A DNA stretch of 11,960 bases from NCBI GenBank assembly GCA_031255875.1, contig JAIRRR010000026.1, positions 1-11,960 on the forward strand. The letters are read 5' to 3'. Source of the DNA: Treponema sp. GTDB taxonomy: Bacteria; Spirochaetota; Spirochaetia; Treponematales; Breznakiellaceae. The translations under genes were made by a program, and so were the position numbers. The notes beneath the pieces were generated by a model that was given only the letters and a program-made list of their open reading frames with translations, had not been told where the DNA came from and ran no database searches. This document shows positions 5,989 to 11,960 of the stretch, in pieces. Every line of letters starts with the position of its first letter. The first letter of the stretch is position 1.

Positions 5989-7656
5989 ATGGAGATCTCG
6001 GCCTTGCAAAAAGCCCGTTACAGCTATACCCCAAAACTCCCCGCCAGCTTAAAGCAGAATATCGGAGAAATCGCGGTACATTTCGGGGATCCTACCGAGT
6101 CGCTTGCGGATCAGGCAGCCCTGAAAGAACTTTTCAAACATACCTACGGCAAGCCGATCGCGACTTTTGCCAAAGGGCAAAATGACAAAATTCACCGGCC
6201 CCTCACCGTAGGGGTGATCCTTTCGGGCGGGCAGGCGCCCGGGGGCCACAATGTAATCGCCGGGCTTTACGACGGCCTTAAAAAGGGGAACGACAAGTCG
6301 GCGCTTTACGGTTTTTTGGGCGGCCCCTCCGGGCTTATAAATAACAAGACCCTGAAATTTACCGACGGGCTTATCGATCAATACCGGAACACCGGCGGTT
6401 TCGACATTATCGGATCGGGACGCACAAAGATCGAAAAGCCCGAACAGTTCGCCGCGGCGCTGGACACGGCGAAAAAACTTTCCCTTGACGCGGTGGTGGT
6501 TATCGGCGGGGACGATTCCAATACCAACGCCGCGCTCCTGGCCGAATACTTTGAAGAAAAGAACGCGGGCATCCAGGTAATAGGCTGCCCCAAGACCATA
6601 GACGGGGATCTTAAAAACGAATATATCGAGGCGTCCTTCGGTTTCGACACCGCCTGCAAAACCTACAGCGAATTGATAGGGAATATCGAACGGGACGCCA
6701 ACAGCGCGAAGAAGTACTGGCACTTTATCAAACTCATGGGGAGGGCCGCCAGCCATATCGCCCTGGAATGCGCGCTCCAGACGCAGCCGAACGTCTGCCT
6801 TATTTCCGAAGAAATCGAAAAGCTGGGCCTTTCCCTGTCCCAGGTCGTGGACCATATCTGCGCGTCCATTGCCGGGCGGGCGGAGCGCGGCGACAATTTC
6901 GGCGTAGTACTGATCCCCGAAGGCCTGGTGGAATTTATCCCCGAGATAAAGCAGCTTATCGGGGAACTCAACGACGTTATGGCCGCAGACCAGGAAGAAT
7001 TCTCCCGGATCGAGTCAGGCTCGTTCCATAAAATCACCGCCTGGCTCGCGAAAAAACTGTCGGGCGCTTCCGAGTCCGTGCTCCTCAGCCTTCCCGAAAA
7101 TATCGCGGAAGAACTGCTCGCCGACCGGGACCCCCACGGGAATGTCCAGGTCTCGCGCATTGAAACAGAAAAACTGTTAATTAAAATGGCGGAAACGCGC
7201 CTCGCCGAAATGGAAAAGGCGGGCAGGTACAAGGGCAAGTTCAGCGCCCTGGGGCATTTCTTCGGTTACGAGGGCCGCTGCGCCTTCCCCTCAAACTTCG
7301 ACGCGGATTACTGCTACTCCCTGGGCTTCAGCGCATTCGTGCTTATCGCGTCGGGGCTCACCGGCTACCTGTCCAGCGTGCGCAACCTGACGGCCCCGGC
7401 AAATGAATGGACGGCCGGCGGCGTCCCCCTCACCATGATGATGAACATGGAGCGCCGCCACGGCGCGCAGAAGCCGGTCATCCGCAAAGCCCTGGTGGAA
7501 CTTGACGGCGCGCCGTTCAAAGCCTTTGAAGAGGCCCGCGGCAAATGGGCCGTTGAAACCTGTTTCCTCTTTCCCGGCTCGATCCAGTACTTCGGCCCCG
7601 GCGAAGTCTGCGACCAGCCCGCAAAAACGCTCATACTGGAAAAACGCCGGGAATGA
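5989..7656 (+). CDS. pfp: Pyrophosphate-dependent 6-phosphofructokinase, long form
   Basis: Converts fructose 6-phosphate to fructose 1,6-bisphosphate using pyrophosphate, reversibly, in glycolysis and gluconeogenesis. The 555-residue length matches the long PPi-type enzymes of spirochaetes and plants rather than the roughly 320-residue ATP enzymes. Signature blocks are intact: [11 protein letters not shown] (78-88), [11 protein letters not shown] (170-180), [10 protein letters not shown] (201-210) and [12 protein letters not shown] (249-260). The second Asp of GGDD together with the Lys of PKTIDGD are the residues known to select pyrophosphate over ATP. TIDGD holds the catalytic Asp. The ATG at 5989 follows AAGGAGA (5976-5982) at six bases, a strong ribosome site. 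A promoter candidate lies at 5895-5924. The next gene starts 31 bp downstream and is probably cotranscribed, although no metabolic link is evident. Confidence 0.96.
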   Translation: MEISALQKARYSYTPKLPASLKQNIGEIAVHFGDPTESLADQAALKELFKHTYGKPIATFAKGQNDKIHRPLTVGVILSGGQAPGGHNVIAGLYDGLKKGNDKSALYGFLGGPSGLINNKTLKFTDGLIDQYRNTGGFDIIGSGRTKIEKPEQFAAALDTAKKLSLDAVVVIGGDDSNTNAALLAEYFEEKNAGIQVIGCPKTIDGDLKNEYIEASFGFDTACKTYSELIGNIERDANSAKKYWHFIKLMGRAASHIALECALQTQPNVCLISEEIEKLGLSLSQVVDHICASIAGRAERGDNFGVVLIPEGLVEFIPEIKQLIGELNDVMAADQEEFSRIESGSFHKITAWLAKKLSGASESVLLSLPENIAEELLADRDPHGNVQVSRIETEKLLIKMAETRLAEMEKAGRYKGKFSALGHFFGYEGRCAFPSNFDADYCYSLGFSAFVLIASGLTGYLSSVRNLTAPANEWTAGGVPLTMMMNMERRHGAQKPVIRKALVELDGAPFKAFEEARGKWAVETCFLFPGSIQYFGPGEVCDQPAKTLILEKRRE

Positions 7657-7687
7657 CGATCAAATCCAAATTAGAAGGATAAAGTTT

Positions 7688-9856
7688 ATGGCGGTTTTTT
7701 TTAACGAGTTTTTTCATTCCGGACGCGCCCGGAGCGCGGCGCTTTTCCGGTGCTGCTGGGCATTCGCGCTTTTCCTTGCGGCGGGCGCCCTTTCCGCCCA
7801 GGCCGCGAACGACAGGGCTTCCCCTTCCCGGCAGATCGCCGCCCCGGCCCGGGAACAGGCGCCCGCGCTGAAACGGCTTTTCCTCTACAGTTCCGGGGTA
7901 GGCTTCTTTGAATACCGGGGAAAGCTTCCCGGCACGGAGGCGGCGGGCGAAATTGTGCTTTCCGTTAAAGAAAACGCCGTAAACGACGCGCTCAAATCCC
8001 TGCAAATAGCCCTGCCGCCGGCCCCGCCGGGCGCTTCGGACGGAGAGCCCCCCCTTACGGTAAGCTATCCGTCGGCCGCTTCCCTTTTCAATACCTTGAG
8101 GTCCTTCAAGGTGAACCTCCTGGGTAATCCGGGAATAGCGGAAATACTCAGGGGGCTCCAGGGGGAAGATGTAGAGATAAGCGCGCCCAATCCCGTAAAG
8201 GGCCGGATTATATCGGTGGAGTACCGCCAGCCTGCGGCCCGGGACGATAACGGCAATGCCCCTGCCGAAGCGTTCCTCTCGCTTTACGCCGGAGGCGCAA
8301 TCACCGTCATAGACCTCAGGGACATAAGAAGCATTGCCTTTGCCAGCGACGAGATAAACGCCGATTTAAAAAACGCCCTGGACCTTATCATGGCCTCAAG
8401 GGACAACGGGAAACGCGAACTGCGGATAAGCGTGCCTCCCTCGCTAAGGGGGAGCGAGGCGGTCCTAAGCTACGTGATCCCGGTCCCGGTATGGAAGGTT
8501 TCCTACCGCCTGGATCTGTCCCAAACGCCCGCCCGGTTCCAGGGCTGGGCGATCATCGACAACGACAGCGATACCGACTGGGACGACGTGGACCTTTCCC
8601 TGGTTTCGGGGCGGCCGGTGTCTTTCATACAGGAACTCTACCCCCCCTACCACGTGTTCCGCCCTACCCTGCCCCTGGCTATCGCCGGGGCCGCCGAAGC
8701 CCGCAGCCATGCCGGCGGCATGGGCTTTAACGCGGCATCGGTAATGCAGGACGAATCCGCCGCAGCCAGGGCAGACGCCGGAGCGCGTATGCCAAGACAG
8801 GCCGAGGACAGCAAGGCCGTTGCCGCAGAGTACCTCGAGTCGCCCGCAGCGCCCGCTCCGGTACCCGCTTCGGCCCGGGGCGCGGCCCTGGCGGATCAAT
8901 TCGAATTTGCCCTGAAACAGCCGGTAACAGTAAAACGCGGGCAGAGCGCCATGGTGCCCCTTGTGGAAAGCGGCATAAGCGCCAGGAAACTCCTGGTGTT
9001 TTCCGGCGCAGGCGCTGCCCGTGCCGGAGGCGCGGAAACCAACGCGGCCCTTGCCGCCGAAATTACCAACAGCACCGGCATGAAACTTCCCGCCGGGCCC
9101 ATCACCGTGTACGACGCGGGTGCCTATGCCGGGGACGCGCTGATAGAATTCCTGGGCGCTGACGACAGGCGCCTCATTTCCTACGGGGACGATCTTACCG
9201 TAACGGGAAACACGCGCGCCTCGGGAAGCCGCCACCTGAGCGCCGTCGCGATAAAGGCCGGGATCATGACCGTGACGCGCAGCCAAATCTACGAAACCGT
9301 TTACACGCTGAAAAACGCCTCCGGGGAAACCAAACAGCTTGTCATAGAACACCCGATTTTAGCCGGGGCGGCCCTTTCGGAACCGGCCTCGGCGGACGAG
9401 CGTACCGCCAGCCTCTACCGTTTTAACAAGACCCTTGAACCGAACGGAAATTTGAGTTTTACGGTGAGGGAGGAGCGGCCGGTTTTTGAACAAGTGGCGC
9501 TTGTCCGCACCCAGCTTGATTCCTGGCTCAGCTATACCGCCAACGAAGGCATCCCCCCCAATGTAAAGGCGGCGCTTGAAAAGGCGGTGGAGCTCAGGCT
9601 CGCCCTTGAAACGGAGAGGGCCTCCCTTGAGGAGCTTGGCGGCCGGCTTGAGCGGCTTATCGCGGAACAGGAGCGCGTCCGGCTCAACCTTGAAGCGGTG
9701 GGGGGCCAGTCCGCCCAGGGCCAGGAATACCTGCGCCGCCTGGCCTTGACCGACAATGAAATTGACGGGATCTACGCGAAGATCGACGAGGCGAACACAG
9801 CCGTCAGAAACGCCGAGCGCGGGCTGAACAGCTACCTGTTGTCGCTGGACTTTTAG
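7688..9856 (+). CDS. Exported DUF4139-type protein with C-terminal coiled coil
   Basis: Large exported protein of 722 residues with no known biochemical role. A signal peptide has basic residues before a hydrophobic core (about 22-36) and a likely cleavage after AQA (37-39). Residues 60-215 carry an N-terminal beta-rich region opening with LFLYSSGVGFFEYRG (64-78). The DUF4139-like core has PVWKVSYRLDL (267-277), QGWAIIDNDSDTDWDDVDLS (285-304) and LVSGRPVSF (305-313). An Ala/Pro/Asp-rich, probably flexible linker lies at about 331-400. A second beta-rich half (about 405-605) precedes a helical coiled-coil tail (about 625-715) rich in Leu, Glu and Arg. The ATG at 7688 is chosen because it follows AGAAGGA (7673-7679) and begins the signal peptide; the same frame stays open back to 7502, inside the phosphofructokinase gene, without such support. 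Transcription ends at the terminator at 9893-9913. Confidence 0.82.
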   Translation: MAVFFNEFFHSGRARSAALFRCCWAFALFLAAGALSAQAANDRASPSRQIAAPAREQAPALKRLFLYSSGVGFFEYRGKLPGTEAAGEIVLSVKENAVNDALKSLQIALPPAPPGASDGEPPLTVSYPSAASLFNTLRSFKVNLLGNPGIAEILRGLQGEDVEISAPNPVKGRIISVEYRQPAARDDNGNAPAEAFLSLYAGGAITVIDLRDIRSIAFASDEINADLKNALDLIMASRDNGKRELRISVPPSLRGSEAVLSYVIPVPVWKVSYRLDLSQTPARFQGWAIIDNDSDTDWDDVDLSLVSGRPVSFIQELYPPYHVFRPTLPLAIAGAAEARSHAGGMGFNAASVMQDESAAARADAGARMPRQAEDSKAVAAEYLESPAAPAPVPASARGAALADQFEFALKQPVTVKRGQSAMVPLVESGISARKLLVFSGAGAARAGGAETNAALAAEITNSTGMKLPAGPITVYDAGAYAGDALIEFLGADDRRLISYGDDLTVTGNTRASGSRHLSAVAIKAGIMTVTRSQIYETVYTLKNASGETKQLVIEHPILAGAALSEPASADERTASLYRFNKTLEPNGNLSFTVREERPVFEQVALVRTQLDSWLSYTANEGIPPNVKAALEKAVELRLALETERASLEELGGRLERLIAEQERVRLNLEAVGGQSAQGQEYLRRLALTDNEIDGIYAKIDEANTAVRNAERGLNSYLLSLDF

Positions 9857-9891
9857 AAGGCTGCTACCGGCGCGGCGGAGTTGGGGGTCAT

Positions 9892-10749
9892 TCAACGCGC
9901 CGCGTTGTTTTTTCCTGCCAGCCGCCGGCCTATACCGCTGAACACGGCTTCCAAATCGTCAAAGTTAAGCGTTGCCGCGCGGTCAAGGGGCGTAGGCATA
10001 TTGTTTATAATAACGATCTTACCGCCCGAGCCCAGGGTTATTTCCGGGACAGCGGCGGCGGGATAAACCGTAAGGCTCGTGCCCAGGACCAGCATGAGAT
10101 CCGCGCCCCGGGCCAGCAGTTCGGCATCGCGGAGCGCCCGTGCCGGAAGGTTTTCCCCGAAAAAAGTTATGGCGGGCTTAAGTACCCCGCCGCACTTGCC
10201 GCATTTGGGCAGCTCCCCCCGCCCGACAATTTCCGCCGCCCGGTCAAACGCCATAAGGTCAGGGCTTCCCAAATCGCCCTCGGGCTTCGAGGCGGCAAGC
10301 TCTTCCACCCGGGAAAGTTTTGAACAGCGGCGGCAGTAGTGGACCGAGGGAGAGCCGTGAATTTCGATAACGCGGCTGCTGCCGCCTTTCTGGTGGAGCA
10401 GATCGATATTCTGGGTGATCACCCCTTTAAGGAAGGAGGCCTTTTCAAGCTCCCCCAGGACAAGGTGGACGACAGAGGCATTCTTTTCTTTAAGATTGTA
10501 GATGAAATCCTTTGAATGGCCGTAGTAAAACGACGGGTCCTGGTTAAAATAATCGATGTCGAATATTTTTTGCGCGTCCATGTCGTTGTAGAGGCCGTTC
10601 TTCCCCCGGAAGTCCCGAATCCCCGAAAGGGTGCTTACCCCGGCCCCGGTAAGGGCCGCGCAATTTTTTGCACCGGTGATAAGTTTGAAGAGAAAATCCA
10701 GTTTCTCCTCAAACGGCAGGCCGTTCTCCGGCAAATTATTTTGCGGCAT
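9892..10749 (-). CDS. Sirtuin, NAD-dependent protein deacylase (SIR2 family)
   Basis: Likely removes acetyl or other acyl groups from protein lysines using NAD, releasing nicotinamide. The 285 residues carry the whole family core: GAGVST (35-40), DFRG (46-49), the QNID block (113-116), catalytic H131 in IEIHG, zinc cysteines C139/C142 and C183/C186, FFGENLP (196-202), GTSLTVYPAA (223-232) and INN (248-250). Two details differ from the textbook enzyme: I-R-D-F replaces I-P-D-F at 44-47, and the stretch between the two cysteine pairs is about 40 residues, longer than usual. The zinc site marks it as a deacylase-type sirtuin, unlike the zinc-free SIR2 NADase domains of phage-defence proteins. 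Its start lies 14 bp inside the end of the TIR-like/ankyrin gene, so coupled translation is likely. No strong ribosome site is seen (GGAG is too far away). Confidence 0.93.
   Translation of the reverse strand: MPQNNLPENGLPFEEKLDFLFKLITGAKNCAALTGAGVSTLSGIRDFRGKNGLYNDMDAQKIFDIDYFNQDPSFYYGHSKDFIYNLKEKNASVVHLVLGELEKASFLKGVITQNIDLLHQKGGSSRVIEIHGSPSVHYCRRCSKLSRVEELAASKPEGDLGSPDLMAFDRAAEIVGRGELPKCGKCGGVLKPAITFFGENLPARALRDAELLARGADLMLVLGTSLTVYPAAAVPEITLGSGGKIVIINNMPTPLDRAATLNFDDLEAVFSGIGRRLAGKNNAAR
9893..9913 (+). terminator. Intrinsic terminator of the DUF4139 gene, inside the sirtuin 3' end
   Basis: CAACGCG (9893-9899), a central C, and CGCGTTG (9901-9907) form a GC-rich inverted repeat followed directly by six T (9908-9913), the standard layout for termination of + strand transcripts. 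An alternative larger stem uses CGCGGCG (9871-9877) with CGCCGCG (9898-9904). The element begins within the stop codon of the convergent sirtuin gene and covers its last codons. On the - strand no U-run follows, so it should act in one direction only. Confidence 0.75.
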
Positions 10750-11641
10750 ATTTTTTCAACAGCTCCACGATCTTGGGGTTATTAAACAGCGCGGCGTACT
10801 TCCTGGCGCTGGCGCCCAGGGCGTCAGGATCGTCCGCGTCCGCCCCTGCCTTGAGAAGCATCTCCGCGAAAATCTCGTCGTCAAGGCCGACCGAAATAAT
10901 CAGCGCCGACTGTCCGTCCTTGCTTTTGACATTCACATCCGCGCCGGCCTTGAGGAACAATTCCGCGATGCCGGAATGCCTTCCCAGGGCGCAGTCGATA
11001 AGCGCGGAACCGCCCCTGTCCGCCGAAAGCGCGTTCACATCGGAACCGGCATCAAGCAAAATTTCGGCAAGGCCCCTGTCGCCCGCCCTTGCGGCAAGGC
11101 AGAGCAGGGGCACCCCCAGGGCGTCGCGCGTATTCGCGGAAAACCCGGCCTGTAAAAAGAGATTCACTGCGGCGGTGTTTTTCGCCGTGACGCAATTGCA
11201 CAAGGACGCCCCGGTAAAGGGGATACCCATATCAATTAGCCGTTTCTTCGCTGTCTCGGTTTTTTCCACGGCAATCCATTCCCCAATGTATTCCGGGAGG
11301 CGCTTTTCCAGGTCTTTTTTCCCCGCCAGGGGAATTACTGTTTTTGCGAATATGCCGGGAACCTCGGCCTTTCTTCCGCTGTACGCGACAAGCCCCTGCT
11401 CCCGCCCCCGGCAAAGGCCCGCAAAATAGGCAAACCAGGGCGATTCGCAGGCATTTCCGGTGATGACGACGATGATGCGTGCATCGGCCGTTATATCCCC
11501 GTCAAGCGCCGATCCCCAGGCGCCCCAGTCGGCGTCCATATCAATTCTTTGGGAAGGCGCTTTGATCCCCTTTAATTGATTCCGGACAATATCCTGGGCG
11601 GTTCTTTTCCCCTCCGCCCCGTGGAGTACTAACAATTTCAT
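10736..11641 (-). CDS. TIR-like N-terminal domain fused to ankyrin repeats
   Basis: The protein has 301 residues in two parts. Residues 1-125 look like a TIR-like alpha/beta fold: an opening strand KLLVLHG (2-8), a helix, then ARIIVVITGNACESPWFAYF (54-73) and another helix. This resembles the strand-SpW-helix segment of bacterial TIR_2-type domains. At the position where NAD-cleaving TIR enzymes usually carry Glu (W-x-x-(F/Y)-E-x-G), this protein has F73 before A74-G75, so NADase activity is doubtful. Residues about 140-300 form five ankyrin units with typical L-L-x-A-G-A-D-V-N ends (L163-N170, L195-N203, L228-N237, L262-D270, and a last partial unit), implying protein binding. The ATG at 11641 has a poor ribosome site. 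The gene overlaps the sirtuin by 14 bp. The ankyrin assignment is firm; the TIR-like one is tentative. Confidence 0.8.
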   Translation of the reverse strand: MKLLVLHGAEGKRTAQDIVRNQLKGIKAPSQRIDMDADWGAWGSALDGDITADARIIVVITGNACESPWFAYFAGLCRGREQGLVAYSGRKAEVPGIFAKTVIPLAGKKDLEKRLPEYIGEWIAVEKTETAKKRLIDMGIPFTGASLCNCVTAKNTAAVNLFLQAGFSANTRDALGVPLLCLAARAGDRGLAEILLDAGSDVNALSADRGGSALIDCALGRHSGIAELFLKAGADVNVKSKDGQSALIISVGLDDEIFAEMLLKAGADADDPDALGASARKYAALFNNPKIVELLKKYAAK

Positions 11642-11658
11642 TTGATAAACCCATTCAC

Positions 11659-11688
11659 ATTATCGGAAAAAATTTGATTTTTTGTAGT
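11659..11688 (-). promoter_or_regulatory. Candidate promoter of the TIR-like/ankyrin and sirtuin pair
   Basis: Read on the - strand, GATAAT (11664-11659) matches the -10 consensus at five of six positions. At 18 bp lies ACTACA (11688-11683), a weak -35. The stretch between them contains an AT-only inverted repeat, AAAAAAT/ATTTTTT (11667-11673/11677-11683), which could bend DNA or bind a regulator. This is the most AT-rich spot in the window, which supports promoter function. Confidence 0.4.
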
Positions 11689-11768
11689 TTCTTTCACTCA
11701 GAACAAAATGCCCTCGGAATTCCGGCCGGCGGTATCCCAGAGCGGACAACGGACGCCCCGCGCGGCCC

Positions 11769-11960
11769 CTAATCCGTGTCGCGGTCCGTGTAGAATTCGG
11801 CCCAAACAGGGTAATGATCGCTTACGGCCCCGGGCCTAATCCCCAGCCGGTCGAAATCGTAGATTTCGTCAAAGCGTATCACGCCGAAATTGCCGGTAAA
11901 ATCTTCCTCCGCCTCGGCCGTGATAACAAAGCGGTCGTAAGTGTTATCGCTCGCGGCTAC
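11769..11960 (-). CDS. Endonuclease/exonuclease/phosphatase family protein, C-terminal part only
   Basis: An open frame on the - strand runs from the window edge to a TAG stop and gives 63 residues; the rest lies beyond the window. The readable part ends with AVSDHYPVWAEFYTDRDTD, whose S-D-H-x-P-V is the C-terminal catalytic motif of the DNase I-like (EEP) fold, the His being a key active-site residue. Upstream, NTYDRFVIT fits the Y-D-R strand typical of the same fold. Members cleave nucleic acids, phosphoesters or phospholipids, so the substrate cannot be stated. No terminator with a U-run follows the stop on the - strand, so it may read through into the TIR-like/ankyrin and sirtuin genes, which start 127 bp further on. 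Confidence 0.8.
   Translation of the reverse strand, partial: VAASDNTYDRFVITAEAEEDFTGNFGVIRFDEIYDFDRLGIRPGAVSDHYPVWAEFYTDRDTD

Noticed and set aside
5109..5990. Open - strand frame of 293 codons opposite the UMP kinase gene
   Set aside because: Antisense shadow; Arg/Gly-rich product without domains, spanning a spacer with a promoter on the other strand.
7502..7687. Longer form of the DUF4139 protein starting inside the phosphofructokinase gene
   Set aside because: The extra 62 residues are an out-of-frame reading of the phosphofructokinase end; the ATG at 7688 has a good ribosome site and starts a proper signal peptide.
8465..9352. Open - strand frame of 295 codons opposite the DUF4139 gene
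   Set aside because: Antisense shadow of a gene with signal peptide, ribosome site and family motifs on the + strand.
9892..11641. Thoeris-type antiphage system (TIR plus SIR2)
   Set aside because: The sirtuin has zinc cysteines and deacylase motifs with no SLOG-type domain, and the TIR-like domain lacks the usual Glu and carries ankyrin repeats, so the known system is not matched.
11695..11768. Terminator after the nuclease-family gene on the - strand
   Set aside because: The palindrome around GGAATTCC is short and no run of U follows it directly.

Overview
The window looks like a chromosomal segment of a GC-rich spirochaete, most plausibly a treponeme of the termite-gut / Treponematales type. 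The reasons are a long-form pyrophosphate-dependent phosphofructokinase, a cysS gene followed directly by an ECF sigma factor (from memory, the order seen in Treponema pallidum, TP0091-TP0092), a relaxed spirochaete-style lipobox, and a TIR-like/ankyrin protein. This assignment is inference; no rRNA or other decisive marker is present. No tRNA, rRNA, insertion sequence, CRISPR array or phage gene was seen.

Layout. Positions 1-330 are non-coding and very GC-rich, with a chain of hairpins and a likely promoter for cysS. From 331 to 5030, on the + strand, five genes are packed almost without gaps: cysS, an ECF sigma factor, its membrane-anchored zinc-type anti-sigma factor, a small secreted protein of unknown function, and a TIG/IPT plus transglutaminase-like lipoprotein. 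The overlaps (11 bp and 4 bp) and a 5 bp gap point to one transcript, in which the sigma/anti-sigma pair probably governs an envelope response served by the two exported proteins. A short spacer with an inverted repeat leads to an archaeal-type UMP kinase (5124-5831). A 157 bp spacer with a hairpin-embedded promoter candidate then leads to the PPi-dependent phosphofructokinase (5989-7656) and a large exported DUF4139-type protein (7688-9856). That unit ends at a convincing intrinsic terminator at 9893-9913.

The right end is on the - strand. A TIR-like/ankyrin-repeat gene (10736-11641) overlaps a sirtuin gene (9892-10749) by 14 bp, so the two are probably translated together. The sirtuin converges on the DUF4139 gene, and the latter's terminator lies inside the last codons of the sirtuin gene. 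At the edge is the C-terminal end of an endonuclease/exonuclease/phosphatase-family protein (11769-11960), cut off by the window.

Most of the window is housekeeping and envelope biology. The items most worth following up are the TIR-like/ankyrin + sirtuin pair, the sigma/anti-sigma/secreted/transglutaminase-lipoprotein operon, the UMP kinase of unusual type, and the structured upstream regions.
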